NCBI RefSeq assembly: GCF_042659465.1
Contig: NZ_JBHSSW010000066.1
Span: 186,001-250,000 of the forward strand
Origin: Ponticaulis profundi
Lineage (GTDB): Bacteria > Pseudomonadota > Alphaproteobacteria > Caulobacterales > Hyphomonadaceae
Reading direction: 5' to 3'
Length of the DNA: 64,000 nucleotides
The notes beneath the pieces were generated by a model that was not told where the DNA came from, searched no databases, and worked only from the letters and a program-made list of their open reading frames with translations. The stretch's first letter is position 1, and every line of letters starts with the position of its first letter. Shown in pieces: positions 15,468 through 24,227 of the stretch. The position numbers and the translations under genes were made by a program.

Positions 15468-16727
15468 ATGGAGATCATGACACTCTCCGCCTTTCACGAT
15501 TACCTCTCTCAGTTCTCTTATGAGTATGAGAAAGACGGGACCCGGAAGACGAATTTCATTTCGAAGTATTTCGTGAATTCCCGGCATTGCGAACGCTATG
15601 ACGGTATCGAGTTTGAGCCCGATGAGTCCAAGGCCAACTCCAATATGCTGAATGAATGGACCGGATATTCCGTAGAGTCCGTAGAAGGAGAATGGGGGCT
15701 GTTCAAGTCGCACATTCTGGATAACATCTGCAGCGGGAACGACGAGCACTTTGCCTGGCTTATGGATTGGATGGCTCAGCTTGTTCAGGAGCCTGGGCGC
15801 AAGTCCGGTTCAGCAGTTGCACTGATTGGCGGAAAGGGGACTGGTAAGTCCAAGTTCGTCGATTGGCTCACCCGCCTGGTTGACCCATACTCCGTCACCA
15901 TCAACCAGACGAAGCACCTTGTTGGCAGTTTCAATCACCACATGAGTGGCAAGCTGCTGATGGCTGTCGAGGAAGGTTTCTGGGCTGGCGACAAGCAGGC
16001 TGCGAGCGCGCTTAAGCATCTGATCACGTCCGATACCCAGATGATCGAGCAGAAGGGTAAGGATGCTGTAGAGATGAGCAACTACACACGGCTCATCTTC
16101 ACCTCGAACGAAAAGTGGGTGGCACCGGTGGATTCCGATGGAGACAGTCGCCGCTATTTCATCCTGAAGGTGGCGGAACATCGGAAGAACGACGCCAGTT
16201 ATTTCGCTGCTATCGATGAGCAGATGGAACGCGGCGGGCTGGAGGCCATGATGTTTGAGCTTGCAAACCGCGCACCATCTTCTCCGAGGTGGTCCAATCT
16301 GCGATTGCCTCCGAAAACTCATGCCCTGGCTCAGCAGCGCCTTGAAACTCTGACACCGGCACAGAACGCGCTCATCAATGCCTTGGAGCTTGGGCGGATT
16401 GAAGGACGGGATAGCGACATGAACTATTTCCTCTACCATCTGTCCGAGAATGAAGAAACGACCGTCGCCCGTTCGCACATGGCTGCAGCTTTTCAGCGCA
16501 ATCAGGATTTGCGTGGAGGGAAGGGGCGCGACTTCTGGGACGGGATGAAGATGATCCTTGGCGAAGACTGTCTCGCAAGTTCTTCGATCATTCGCTTCCA
16601 CTCGGCATCACTGGTTGACGAAGAGGACGAGCCTGACGACGAAATGAAAACAACGCGGTGCGTCATTCCTCCGCTCAGCCAGCTGAGAACGGTACTTAAG
16701 ACTGAATTCGGTTATGACCTTCAGTAA
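15468..16727 (+). CDS. DUF5906-type replicative helicase (SF3-like, phage/satellite)
   Basis: A 419-residue P-loop ATPase: Walker A GGKGTGKS (121-128), Walker B region around LLMAVEEGFW, sensor segment RLIFTSNEKW followed by DSDGDSRRYFILKV with an Arg-finger-like Arg pair. This pattern matches the DUF5906/D5-like helicase half of phage and plasmid primase-helicases. A good ribosome-binding site (GGAGGA, 15455-15460) lies inside the end of the prim-pol gene, so the two are co-translated. Together they would form a two-subunit version of a P4-alpha-like primase-helicase. No origin can be pinned down from the sequence. Confidence 0.87.
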   Translation: MEIMTLSAFHDYLSQFSYEYEKDGTRKTNFISKYFVNSRHCERYDGIEFEPDESKANSNMLNEWTGYSVESVEGEWGLFKSHILDNICSGNDEHFAWLMDWMAQLVQEPGRKSGSAVALIGGKGTGKSKFVDWLTRLVDPYSVTINQTKHLVGSFNHHMSGKLLMAVEEGFWAGDKQAASALKHLITSDTQMIEQKGKDAVEMSNYTRLIFTSNEKWVAPVDSDGDSRRYFILKVAEHRKNDASYFAAIDEQMERGGLEAMMFELANRAPSSPRWSNLRLPPKTHALAQQRLETLTPAQNALINALELGRIEGRDSDMNYFLYHLSENEETTVARSHMAAAFQRNQDLRGGKGRDFWDGMKMILGEDCLASSSIIRFHSASLVDEEDEPDDEMKTTRCVIPPLSQLRTVLKTEFGYDLQ

Positions 16728-16750
16728 CTATCACCAGTGACAAAGAGAGG

Positions 16751-16773
16751 GGGCGACAGACATGCCGCCCTTT
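16751..16773 (+). terminator. Possible weak terminator after the helicase gene
   Basis: A gggcg/cgccc stem with a 10-base loop is followed by a short T-run (16771-16773). It lies 23 bases after the helicase stop. The stem is short; termination is uncertain. It would separate the replication operon from the restriction operon; the 260-base gap (16728-16987) otherwise holds only the hsdM promoter region. Confidence 0.35.
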
Positions 16774-16987
16774 CTGCATTGGCTTCATTTCTTCCATCCT
16801 TTCGATTGAGGGGATGGTGCCCCGGTTGTTATCTATTTTTTCAAGATTTAGGAATCCAATGAAGACAATACAGATCAACAGCTCAGGCTCCTTTTGCCCC
16901 CTCCCTGTTCGAATTCTTAACAGCCGGTTTACCGTATCTCCCTAATCGATATAGCTTCACAATTGGGCAACTGTTCGGGGAAAACGG

Positions 16988-18823
16988 GTGAATCAACAAT
17001 CGCTTTCGGCGCTTATCTGGTCTGTGGCAGAACTTCTGCGCGGGGACTATAAACCCGCAGACTATGGCAAGGTCATTCTGCCGTTCACCGTTCTACGCCG
17101 CCTTGACTGCGTTCTGGCACCGACGAAGGACGCGATCCTCAAGGAACTTGAAGCCCGCACCGCAGCAGGCCTGAACCCGGAACCCTTCCTGAAACGCGCC
17201 TCCCGGCAGTCTTTCTACAACAAGTCCATCATGGACATGCAGAAGCTGACGGACGATCCCGGCAACCTCGCCACGAACCTGTCAGCCTATATCGAAGCCT
17301 TCTCGCCGGAAGTCGCAGACATCTTCGAGAAGTTCGACTTCGAGAACCAGATAGATCGCCTGCAACGGTCAGAGCTTCTGTTCCTCGTCACCGAGAAGTT
17401 CGCCAAGGTGAACCTTCACCCGTCCAGCGTCACCAATCAGCAGATGGGCTACATCTTCGAAGAACTGATCCGGAAGTTCGCCGAAGCCTCTAACGAAACC
17501 GCAGGCGACCACTTCACGCCGCGCGAAGTCATCCGCCTTATGGTCAATCTGATCTTCGTTGAGGATGAAGACGTGCTCAGCAAGGACGGCGTGATCCGCA
17601 CCATATATGACCCAACAGCGGGCACGGGCGGCATGCTGTCCACCGCCGATGAATACCTAGCCGAACACAACAAGGCCGCTCAGCTGGTCATGAGCGGGCA
17701 GGAACTGAACCCTGAATCCTACGCCATCTGTAAGGCAGACATGCTGATCAAGGGGCAGGACGTCACGAACATCGCCTTCGGCAACACACTGTCCAATGAC
17801 GGCCACCCGAGCAAGACGTTTGACTACATGCTGGCAAACCCACCTTTCGGCGTTGACTGGAAGAAGGTGCAGAAGGAAGTCCAGAAAGAGCACAAGGAAA
17901 AAGGCTTCAATGGTCGCTTTGGTCCGGGCCTGCCGCGTGTGTCGGATGGCTCGCTGCTCTTCCTCATGCATATGCTGTCAAAAATGCGGCACGAGACAGA
18001 AGGCGGCTGCCGCTTTGGCATTGTTCTTAATGGCTCCCCCATGTTCACAGGGGCGGCAGGCAGCGGAGAGAGTGAAATCCGCCGTCACCTTCTGGAAAAT
18101 GACCTCGTCGAAGCCATCATCGCGCTGCCGACAGACATGTTCTTCAACACCGGCATTTCGACCTATATCTGGGTACTGACCAACCGGAAGCCCGCCCACC
18201 GCAAAGGCAAGGTGCAACTGATTGATGGTTCGTCCTTCTGGCAGAAGCCGGTGAAGTCACTCGGCGCAAAACGGAAAGAGCTGAACGAGACCCACATCGA
18301 AGACCTGACACGCCTGTTCGGTGGCTTCGATGAAGCTGAGCTTGCTACTATTCTGGATGCAGACGGCAAGGAAGTCTCGCGCCATGTTGTAACGGCCACC
18401 GAGAAAGCGCCTGAGCCACCAGTGGGCGGCAAGCTCAAACTTGCGCCGCTCTCACGCATCTTCACGAACGAGTCCTTTGGCTATCAGACCATCACGGTAG
18501 AGCGCCCACTTACCGACGAGCACGGCAATATTGAGCGCAATGAACGCGGCAAGGATAAAGGCAAGCCCAAGCCAGACCCGAGCCTTCGCGACACTGAAAA
18601 TGTCCCGCTGACTGACGACATTGACACCTATTTCAAGCGTGAGGTTCTGCCTCATGTGCCGGATGCCTGGATCGACGATAGCAAGACAAAGACCGGTTAT
18701 GAAATCCCGTTCAACCGGCATTTCTATGTGTTTGAGCCTCCGCGCCCGCTGGAGGAAATCGACAGCGACCTCTCCGCCGTCACCGCGCGCATTCAGAACA
18801 TGTTGAAGGAGCTGAGCGCATGA
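16988..18823 (+). CDS. hsdM: Type I restriction-modification system DNA methyltransferase subunit HsdM
   Basis: A 611-residue N6-adenine methyltransferase subunit. The N-terminal HsdM helical domain (SALIWSVAELLRGD) is followed by the SAM-binding motif I DPTAGTGGML (208-217) and the catalytic NPPF (284-287). The C-terminal region contains a charged insert (ERGKDKGKPKPDPS). The start is GTG at 16988 behind GGGGA. It works with HsdS to methylate the host recognition sites. The stop overlaps the start of the next small gene by ATGA. Length is somewhat above the common 500-540, as in the larger HsdM subfamily. Confidence 0.95.
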   Translation: MNQQSLSALIWSVAELLRGDYKPADYGKVILPFTVLRRLDCVLAPTKDAILKELEARTAAGLNPEPFLKRASRQSFYNKSIMDMQKLTDDPGNLATNLSAYIEAFSPEVADIFEKFDFENQIDRLQRSELLFLVTEKFAKVNLHPSSVTNQQMGYIFEELIRKFAEASNETAGDHFTPREVIRLMVNLIFVEDEDVLSKDGVIRTIYDPTAGTGGMLSTADEYLAEHNKAAQLVMSGQELNPESYAICKADMLIKGQDVTNIAFGNTLSNDGHPSKTFDYMLANPPFGVDWKKVQKEVQKEHKEKGFNGRFGPGLPRVSDGSLLFLMHMLSKMRHETEGGCRFGIVLNGSPMFTGAAGSGESEIRRHLLENDLVEAIIALPTDMFFNTGISTYIWVLTNRKPAHRKGKVQLIDGSSFWQKPVKSLGAKRKELNETHIEDLTRLFGGFDEAELATILDADGKEVSRHVVTATEKAPEPPVGGKLKLAPLSRIFTNESFGYQTITVERPLTDEHGNIERNERGKDKGKPKPDPSLRDTENVPLTDDIDTYFKREVLPHVPDAWIDDSKTKTGYEIPFNRHFYVFEPPRPLEEIDSDLSAVTARIQNMLKELSA

Positions 18824-19197
18824 CGAATGACGAGCTTAAAGCAGCCATCAGGGCGATGATTGCCGCACACCCTAATCTGGAGCCTTCAGCAGACGGCCAC
18901 AATAAGCACATGGAGCGCTACATCACCGCCAACGGCACGTTGTTAGGTCTGGAGCCTGATCTGAAGTCCAAGGTGAATTTGTTCGTCGAGCGTCGGAGCG
19001 TGCCACTTCGCGACCTCTCAGATATCCCGCACAAGGAATATTTCGCTGCCAATTACGCGACCTCAAAGCCCAATCATGACCTGTTCGGCCCGTGCTCATT
19101 CAAGCTGGATATGGACCTGATCAGCTTTTTCATCACTGACCTTTGGTCAGCCGCTCGCGTGATCCGATCTGTTGCAGGCGAAGGAGCGGGATCGTGA
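18820..19197 (+). CDS. Uncharacterised protein encoded between hsdM and hsdS
   Basis: A 125-residue soluble protein that I do not recognise. It starts MTNDELKAAIRAMIAAHPN, has a central basic segment (KSKVNLFVERRSVPLRDLS) and a hydrophobic C-terminal helix (DLISFFITDLWSAARVI). No signal peptide, HTH, nuclease or methyltransferase motif is visible. It overlaps hsdM by ATGA and hsdS by GTGA, so it is fully embedded in the operon and should be made in step with the restriction complex. It could be an accessory subunit, a regulator of the nuclease or an anti-phage effector; none of these is shown. Codon use looks like its neighbours. Confidence 0.8.
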   Translation: MTNDELKAAIRAMIAAHPNLEPSADGHNKHMERYITANGTLLGLEPDLKSKVNLFVERRSVPLRDLSDIPHKEYFAANYATSKPNHDLFGPCSFKLDMDLISFFITDLWSAARVIRSVAGEGAGS

Positions 19198-20546
19198 GTT
19201 TTCGCTCGTATCCCACGATGCAGCCTTCCGGGGTGAACTGGCTTGGCGATATACCGCACACTTGGTCAGTATGGCGAAGCAAACGCCTGTTCGATCATCG
19301 AAACGAGCGCGCTCGTCCAGACGACCGGCAAATGACCGCTTCTCAGAAGTATGGTGTCATCTATCAGGTAGATTATGAAGCGCTGGAAGGCATGAAGGTC
19401 ATGCAAGTGGTGAACAACCACGAAATCCTGAAGCACGTGGAAGCGGGCGACTTCGTGATCAGTATGCGCAGCTTCCAAGGCGGACTTGAGTATTCGGATA
19501 ATACCGGCTCCGTCAGCTCGGCGTACGTTGCCATTAAGCCCACAGAAATGGCATTTCCGAGCTTCTACAAATACCTGTTCAAGAGCAAAACTTACATTCA
19601 GGCGCTTCAATCCACGTCCAACTTGGTTCGTGATGGACAAGCGCTCCGGTATTCCAATTTTGTGCAAGTTGATCTGCCTTTACCTCCTCAGAGCGAACAA
19701 AAAGCCATTGCCCGCTTTCTGGATCGTGAGACGGCGAACATTGATGAGCTGATTGCGTCGCAGGAAGACCTTATCCGGCTGCTCAACGAAAAACGGCAGG
19801 CCGTCATTTCTCACGCCGTCACCAAAGGGCTAGACTCGAACGCGCCCATGAAACCCTCAGGCATTGAATGGCTTGGCGACATTCCCGCGCATTGGGAAGT
19901 ACAGAGGCTCGGACGCCGGGTGCAGTCTATCAGTTCAGGAACGAGCGTTAACTCCTCCGATGAACCTGCTTCGAATGACGAGATTGCAGTGCTAAAGACG
20001 AGCTGCGTGTATTCCGGAACATTCGATGTAACTCAGAACAAGAAGGTCGTACCCGAAGAATATGAGCGCGTTTCTTGCCCGGTTACGGCAGGCGCTTTGA
20101 TCGTAAGCCGTATGAACACCCCAGACCTTGTCGGGGCGGCTGGTTTAGCCACCTTGACAGTCGACAATGTATTTTTGCCTGACCGCCTATGGAAGGTCGA
20201 ATTTCATGGATTGGTTCCTGAATTCGCTCACTTATGGACGCGCTCAGCTTCATATCGGACTGAAGTGCGGTTAGCCTGTGCGGGCACAAGTTCAAGTATG
20301 CAAAACCTGTCTCAGGACGAGTTTAAAGCCTTCACGATTGCGGTTCCACCTGAGACCGAACAAATTGCCATTGCTCGCGACGTAGACGCCAAACTAATCC
20401 AGTTTGATGCACTTGAGAACGAGAGTACTTGGTCAATCTCACTACTCAAAGAACGCCGAGCTGCGCTGATCTCCGCAGCCGTTACCGGCAAGATTGATGT
20501 GCGCAGCGAGGTCGAACTTCCAGAAGACGAGGCGATACCGGCATGA
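19194..20546 (+). CDS. hsdS: Type I restriction-modification specificity subunit HsdS
   Basis: A 450-residue specificity subunit with two target-recognition domains. The conserved entry motif appears twice: MQPSGVNWLGDIPHTW (9-24) and MKPSGIEWLGDIPAHW (from 219). Each TRD ends with a coiled-coil conserved region (SEQKAIARFLDRETANIDEL, and a second ending RAALISAAVTGKIDV). The start is the GTG at 19194, overlapping the previous stop, with AAGGAG upstream; a start at 19143 would run into the preceding gene. It recognises a bipartite DNA site that cannot be predicted here. It overlaps hsdR by ATGA. Confidence 0.94.
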   Translation: MSFRSYPTMQPSGVNWLGDIPHTWSVWRSKRLFDHRNERARPDDRQMTASQKYGVIYQVDYEALEGMKVMQVVNNHEILKHVEAGDFVISMRSFQGGLEYSDNTGSVSSAYVAIKPTEMAFPSFYKYLFKSKTYIQALQSTSNLVRDGQALRYSNFVQVDLPLPPQSEQKAIARFLDRETANIDELIASQEDLIRLLNEKRQAVISHAVTKGLDSNAPMKPSGIEWLGDIPAHWEVQRLGRRVQSISSGTSVNSSDEPASNDEIAVLKTSCVYSGTFDVTQNKKVVPEEYERVSCPVTAGALIVSRMNTPDLVGAAGLATLTVDNVFLPDRLWKVEFHGLVPEFAHLWTRSASYRTEVRLACAGTSSSMQNLSQDEFKAFTIAVPPETEQIAIARDVDAKLIQFDALENESTWSISLLKERRAALISAAVTGKIDVRSEVELPEDEAIPA

Positions 20547-23500
20547 GAGCACGCGGGCTTCACGAGGAATACAATCTCGAAGATGAGATTTGCGCGCATC
20601 TGGCGGCACATGGCTGGCTGTATGACCCGACACCGCAGGCCAGCAAGGATTATGACCGGGAACGCGCGCTTTACGCGCCTGACCTCGTCCAGTGGGTAAA
20701 GGACAGCCAGCCCACCGCATGGGAACAGCTGACCGAGACACATGGCGCGGCGGCAGAAAATCAGCTGCTCGACCGGCTGCGCAAGTCGCTCGACGAGCGC
20801 GGCACGCTGGAGGTCATCCGGGACGGCATCGAGCTGCTGGGCGTACGCGGCAAAATCCGGCTTGCTCAGTTCAAGCCAACATCGGGGCTGAACCCTGACC
20901 TGATGGCAAAGTATGGCGCGAACCGCCTAAGAGTGCTCAGACAGCTGCGCTATGCGCTGGACAGTGAACTCTGCATTGATCTCGGCCTCTTCCTGAACGG
21001 CGTGCCCGTGGCAACGCTGGAGCTGAAGACCGACTTCACCCAATCCATTGAAGATGCGGTCGATCAATACCGGTTTGACCGTTTGCCACGGGTAAAGGGC
21101 GGACGGCTGGAGCCGCTCTTGTCATTCCCATCGGGCGCGCTCGTCCACTTTGCCGTCAGCAATAGTGAAGTGCGAATGACGACCAAGCTTGCCGGGCCTG
21201 ACACACGCTTCCTGCCCTTCAATCAGGGCAGTGAGGGCGGCGCAGGAAACGCCATTCCGCCAATGGGCTACCCCACCAGCTATTTCTGGGAAGAGGTGCT
21301 GCAGCGTGATAGCTGGCTTGATATTCTCGGGCGGTACATGGTCAGCAAGAAGGATGAAAAAGGGCGGATCACTGCCAATTTCTTCCCGCGCTTTCACCAG
21401 CTTGATGTCACTAGGAAACTGCAGTCAGCCATTGTTGAAGAAGGTGTTGGCGGCAAATACCTGATCCAGCACTCAGCAGGCTCCGGCAAGACGAACTCGA
21501 TTGCCTGGTCCGCGCATTTCCTCTCTGAGCTGCACGACGCGAACGACAACAAACTCTTCTCCGCCGTCATCGTCGTTTCAGACCGCCGTGTGATCGACGG
21601 TCAGCTGCAGGACGCGATTTTCCAGTTTCAGCGCACCAAGGGCGTTGTGGAGACGATTTCGCATGAGCGGGGCTCCAAGAGCGGGCAATTGGCTGATGCG
21701 CTGGCGGCGGACAAGAAGATCATTGTCTGCACCATTCAGACCTTCCCCTTCGCCATGCAGCAGGTACGGGAACTCGCCGCGACGCAGGGCAAGTCCTTTG
21801 CCGTGATCGCGGATGAGGCGCACAGCTCGCAGACTGGCGAAGCCGCAGGCAAGCTGAAGGAGCTGTTGTCCGCCGACGAGATTGAAGCCCTGTCAGACGG
21901 TGGAGAGATCGATAGTGAAACGCTGCTCGCCGCGCAGATGGCAGCACGGGCCGACGACACCGGCATCACCTATATCGCCTTCACCGCTACGCCCAAGGCG
22001 AAGACAATGGAGCTGTTCGGACGCTTGCCGGACCCGAGCCGACCAGCGGGCCCGGACAACCTCCCTGAAGCCTTCCACGTCTATTCCATGCGGCAGGCGA
22101 TTGAAGAAGGTTTCATCCTCGACGTTCTGAAGAATTACACGCCTTACAAGCTCGCCTTTAAGCTTGCTCATGACGGCAAGGAGTATGACGAGAAGGAAGT
22201 TGACCGCGACGAGGCCATGAAGGGAATTATGGGCTGGATACGCCTGCACCCTTACAACATCTCTCAGAAGGTGAAGATCGTCGTCGAACACTTCCGTGAG
22301 AACGTCGAACATCTGCTTGGAGGACGCGCCAAGGCTATGGTTGTGACGGCAAGCCGTAAGGAAGTCGTTCGCTGGAAGCTCGCCATCGACAAGTACATCG
22401 CCGAAAAGGGTTATGGGCTCGGTACGCTCGTTGCCTTCTCCGGTGAAGTGAAAGACCCTGAGAGCGGGCCTGAACCGTTTACAGAGCCAAGCGACCTGAT
22501 GAACCCTAACCTTCGCGGGCGGAACCTTGCCGAAGCCTTTGGCACTGACGAGTTCCATATCCTGCTTGTCGCAAACAAATACCAGACAGGCTTCGACCAG
22601 CCGCTTCTGTGCGCCATGTATGTCGACCGCCGCCTTGCAGGCATTCAGGCTGTGCAGACGCTCTCACGCCTCAACAGGGCCTATGAGAAGGACGGGATCA
22701 AAAAGGACACCACCTATGTCCTCGATTTCGTGAACAGCTCTGACGCGGTTCTGGAGGCGTTCCAGACCTATTATGAAACGGCATCATTGGAAGCGACCAG
22801 CGACCCCAACATCATTTTCGATCTGCGCGCCAAGCTGGACGGGCAAGGCTACTATGACACGTTCGAAGTGGATCGGGTGGTGAAGGTCCTGACCAACCCT
22901 CGTTCGACACAGGGCGAGCTAACAGCCGCCATCTTCCCGGTGGCTGACCGACTGGTCCGTAAGTTCAATGACGCGAAGAAGCGCCGCGCGAGCGCCTTAG
23001 AGCGCAATGAAGAAGACACGGCAGCCAAGGACGAGATGGACGCTCTATGGCTGTTCAAGTCAGACGTGCAGGCCTTCATTCGCGCCTACACGTTTCTGTC
23101 TCAGATTTTTGACTACGGCAGCACCGAGATCGAGAAACGCTTCCTCTTCTACAAGTGCCTAGTCAGGCTTCTGGAGTTCGGACGGGAACGCGAGAAACTG
23201 GACACGTCACAGCTGAAGCTGACACACCACCGGCTTCGCAATCTCGGTGAAGGCGCACTGCCTCTAGGTGATGGCGAAGCAGGCGGTCTGAAGCCACTCG
23301 GCGAGACAGGCAGCGGTGCCGTACAGGACAAGCAGAAGGCGCTGCTGAGCGAAATCCTGAATCGGGTGAACGACCTGTTCGAAGGCGACCTCACAGAAGG
23401 CGACCAGCTCGTTTACGTGAATGACGTGATCAAGGGGAAACTGCTTGAGTCAGAAGAACTGCGGACGCAGGCTCGCAACAATTCCAAGACACAGTTTGCC

Positions 23501-23671
23501 TCATCGCCCACTCTGAACCGAGCCCTGATGGATGCAATCATAGAGGCGCTGGACGCACACCAGACTATGAGTAGTCAAGCTCTGTCGTCACAGCGCATTC
23601 AAGACGAACTGAAGGAAATTCTCCTCGGACCCGGTAACCTCTACGAAGAGCTTCAGAAGAACGAGGCATAG
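20543..23671 (+). CDS. hsdR: Type I restriction-modification endonuclease/translocase subunit HsdR
   Basis: A 1042-residue motor-nuclease. The N-terminal PD-(D/E)XK nuclease carries VATLELKTDF near residue 160. The SF2 translocase follows with Walker A AGSGKT (about 312-317), DEAH box IADEAHSS (about 423-426), TATPK (motif III), a helicase C-terminal lobe (GFDQPLL, TLSRLNRA) and a long C-terminal helical domain that docks on HsdM/HsdS. All key residues seem present, so the enzyme should be active. It is the last of four overlapping genes. It cleaves unmodified foreign DNA after translocation. Confidence 0.95.
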   Translation: MRARGLHEEYNLEDEICAHLAAHGWLYDPTPQASKDYDRERALYAPDLVQWVKDSQPTAWEQLTETHGAAAENQLLDRLRKSLDERGTLEVIRDGIELLGVRGKIRLAQFKPTSGLNPDLMAKYGANRLRVLRQLRYALDSELCIDLGLFLNGVPVATLELKTDFTQSIEDAVDQYRFDRLPRVKGGRLEPLLSFPSGALVHFAVSNSEVRMTTKLAGPDTRFLPFNQGSEGGAGNAIPPMGYPTSYFWEEVLQRDSWLDILGRYMVSKKDEKGRITANFFPRFHQLDVTRKLQSAIVEEGVGGKYLIQHSAGSGKTNSIAWSAHFLSELHDANDNKLFSAVIVVSDRRVIDGQLQDAIFQFQRTKGVVETISHERGSKSGQLADALAADKKIIVCTIQTFPFAMQQVRELAATQGKSFAVIADEAHSSQTGEAAGKLKELLSADEIEALSDGGEIDSETLLAAQMAARADDTGITYIAFTATPKAKTMELFGRLPDPSRPAGPDNLPEAFHVYSMRQAIEEGFILDVLKNYTPYKLAFKLAHDGKEYDEKEVDRDEAMKGIMGWIRLHPYNISQKVKIVVEHFRENVEHLLGGRAKAMVVTASRKEVVRWKLAIDKYIAEKGYGLGTLVAFSGEVKDPESGPEPFTEPSDLMNPNLRGRNLAEAFGTDEFHILLVANKYQTGFDQPLLCAMYVDRRLAGIQAVQTLSRLNRAYEKDGIKKDTTYVLDFVNSSDAVLEAFQTYYETASLEATSDPNIIFDLRAKLDGQGYYDTFEVDRVVKVLTNPRSTQGELTAAIFPVADRLVRKFNDAKKRRASALERNEEDTAAKDEMDALWLFKSDVQAFIRAYTFLSQIFDYGSTEIEKRFLFYKCLVRLLEFGREREKLDTSQLKLTHHRLRNLGEGALPLGDGEAGGLKPLGETGSGAVQDKQKALLSEILNRVNDLFEGDLTEGDQLVYVNDVIKGKLLESEELRTQARNNSKTQFASSPTLNRALMDAIIEALDAHQTMSSQALSSQRIQDELKEILLGPGNLYEELQKNEA

Positions 23672-23763
23672 GTCCTCAAAAAATCGGTCCTGTATATCTC
23701 ACACCAGGTGCAGGGCCTTCTTTTCGAACGCTAGGGGGGGCTTTGGGTCCCTCTGTCAAATAT

Positions 23764-24126
23764 ATGGGAATGGAAATGACAGCCACGAAACCGCTCTACG
23801 CCTACTCAATAGTGCCACTAGATTTCGGATGGCAGACGATGCCGACTGCTGAAGAGTATCGTGGCTTGCTGATGAAGGATGCGGACTCTGTAACTCAGGG
23901 TGCCGAAAGTGTTCGGGCGTTCAATGAATTTCTCCAACGATCCCTGGACTTTGCATCAGAGAAAACGGTGTGGGAGGGCGATTTCCGTGAAGAACCGCGA
24001 ATCATCGTAATGCCGGGGGAATGCGAAACCGTCCTCGCAGTGGTCTGGAAGCAAGAAAACAACGGCGATACCTTCGTTGTTTCTCAAGTCGCGTTGCCTT
24101 GGTTGGCAGCTATATCCACCGACTAA
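23764..24126 (+). CDS. Uncharacterised protein at the right end of the element
   Basis: A protein of about 120 residues that I do not recognise. It is soluble, with an N-terminal LYAYSIVPLDFGWQTMPTAEEYRGLL and a C-terminal beta-rich part (RIIVMPGECETVLAVVWKQENNGDTFVVSQVALPWL). There is no signal peptide or catalytic motif. Possible starts are ATG at 23764, 23770 and 23776, none with a convincing ribosome-binding site. It is the last gene before the right attachment site and lies downstream of hsdR on the same strand, a typical place for cargo. A defence-related role is possible only by position. Confidence 0.6.
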   Translation: MGMEMTATKPLYAYSIVPLDFGWQTMPTAEEYRGLLMKDADSVTQGAESVRAFNEFLQRSLDFASEKTVWEGDFREEPRIIVMPGECETVLAVVWKQENNGDTFVVSQVALPWLAAISTD

Positions 24127-24132
24127 TGTGTT

Positions 24133-24157
24133 CCTATTGTGGGATGAAATGTGGGAT
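24133..24157 (+). repeat. Right copy of the 25-base subterminal repeat
   Basis: Direct copy of 12639-12663 with three mismatches. It contains two perfect GTGGGAT units starting at 24139 and 24151, 12 bases apart. It lies 57 bases from the right attachment core. Candidate integrase arm-binding sites. Confidence 0.6.
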
Positions 24158-24213
24158 GCGACCTGTCGGCAACGCATAATCATTATATATAACAATGCGT
24201 TGCTGAAGAATTC

Positions 24214-24227
24214 TGGCGGAGAGGAAG
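24214..24227 (+). repeat. Right attachment-site core (attR-like) within the tRNA-Ser 3' end
   Basis: tggcggagaggaag, identical to 12511-12524. On the minus strand it is the last 14 bases of the tRNA gene, including the encoded CCA. Integration here leaves the tRNA intact. Confidence 0.85.

Larger units (their letters stand above)
12511..24227. mobile_element. Satellite-like integrative element in tRNA-Ser(GCU), about 11.7 kb
   Basis: The element is bounded by 14-bp direct repeats derived from the tRNA-Ser 3' end. Gene order: integrase, AlpA-like regulator, primase-polymerase, helicase, then hsdM, an unknown gene, hsdS and hsdR, and an unknown terminal gene. There are no capsid, terminase, portal, tail or conjugation genes. 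This resembles phage satellites or small integrative elements with a P4-like integration and replication module and a defence cargo. All genes look intact, so it may still be mobile. The tRNA remains whole at the right end; the integrase is at the end far from the tRNA. The integrase region looks more AT-rich than the restriction genes, suggesting a mosaic. Confidence 0.85.

Noticed and set aside
16728..16987. Possible replication origin of the element
   Set aside because: No iterons or clear AT-rich box array; only a weak hairpin and a promoter region are visible.
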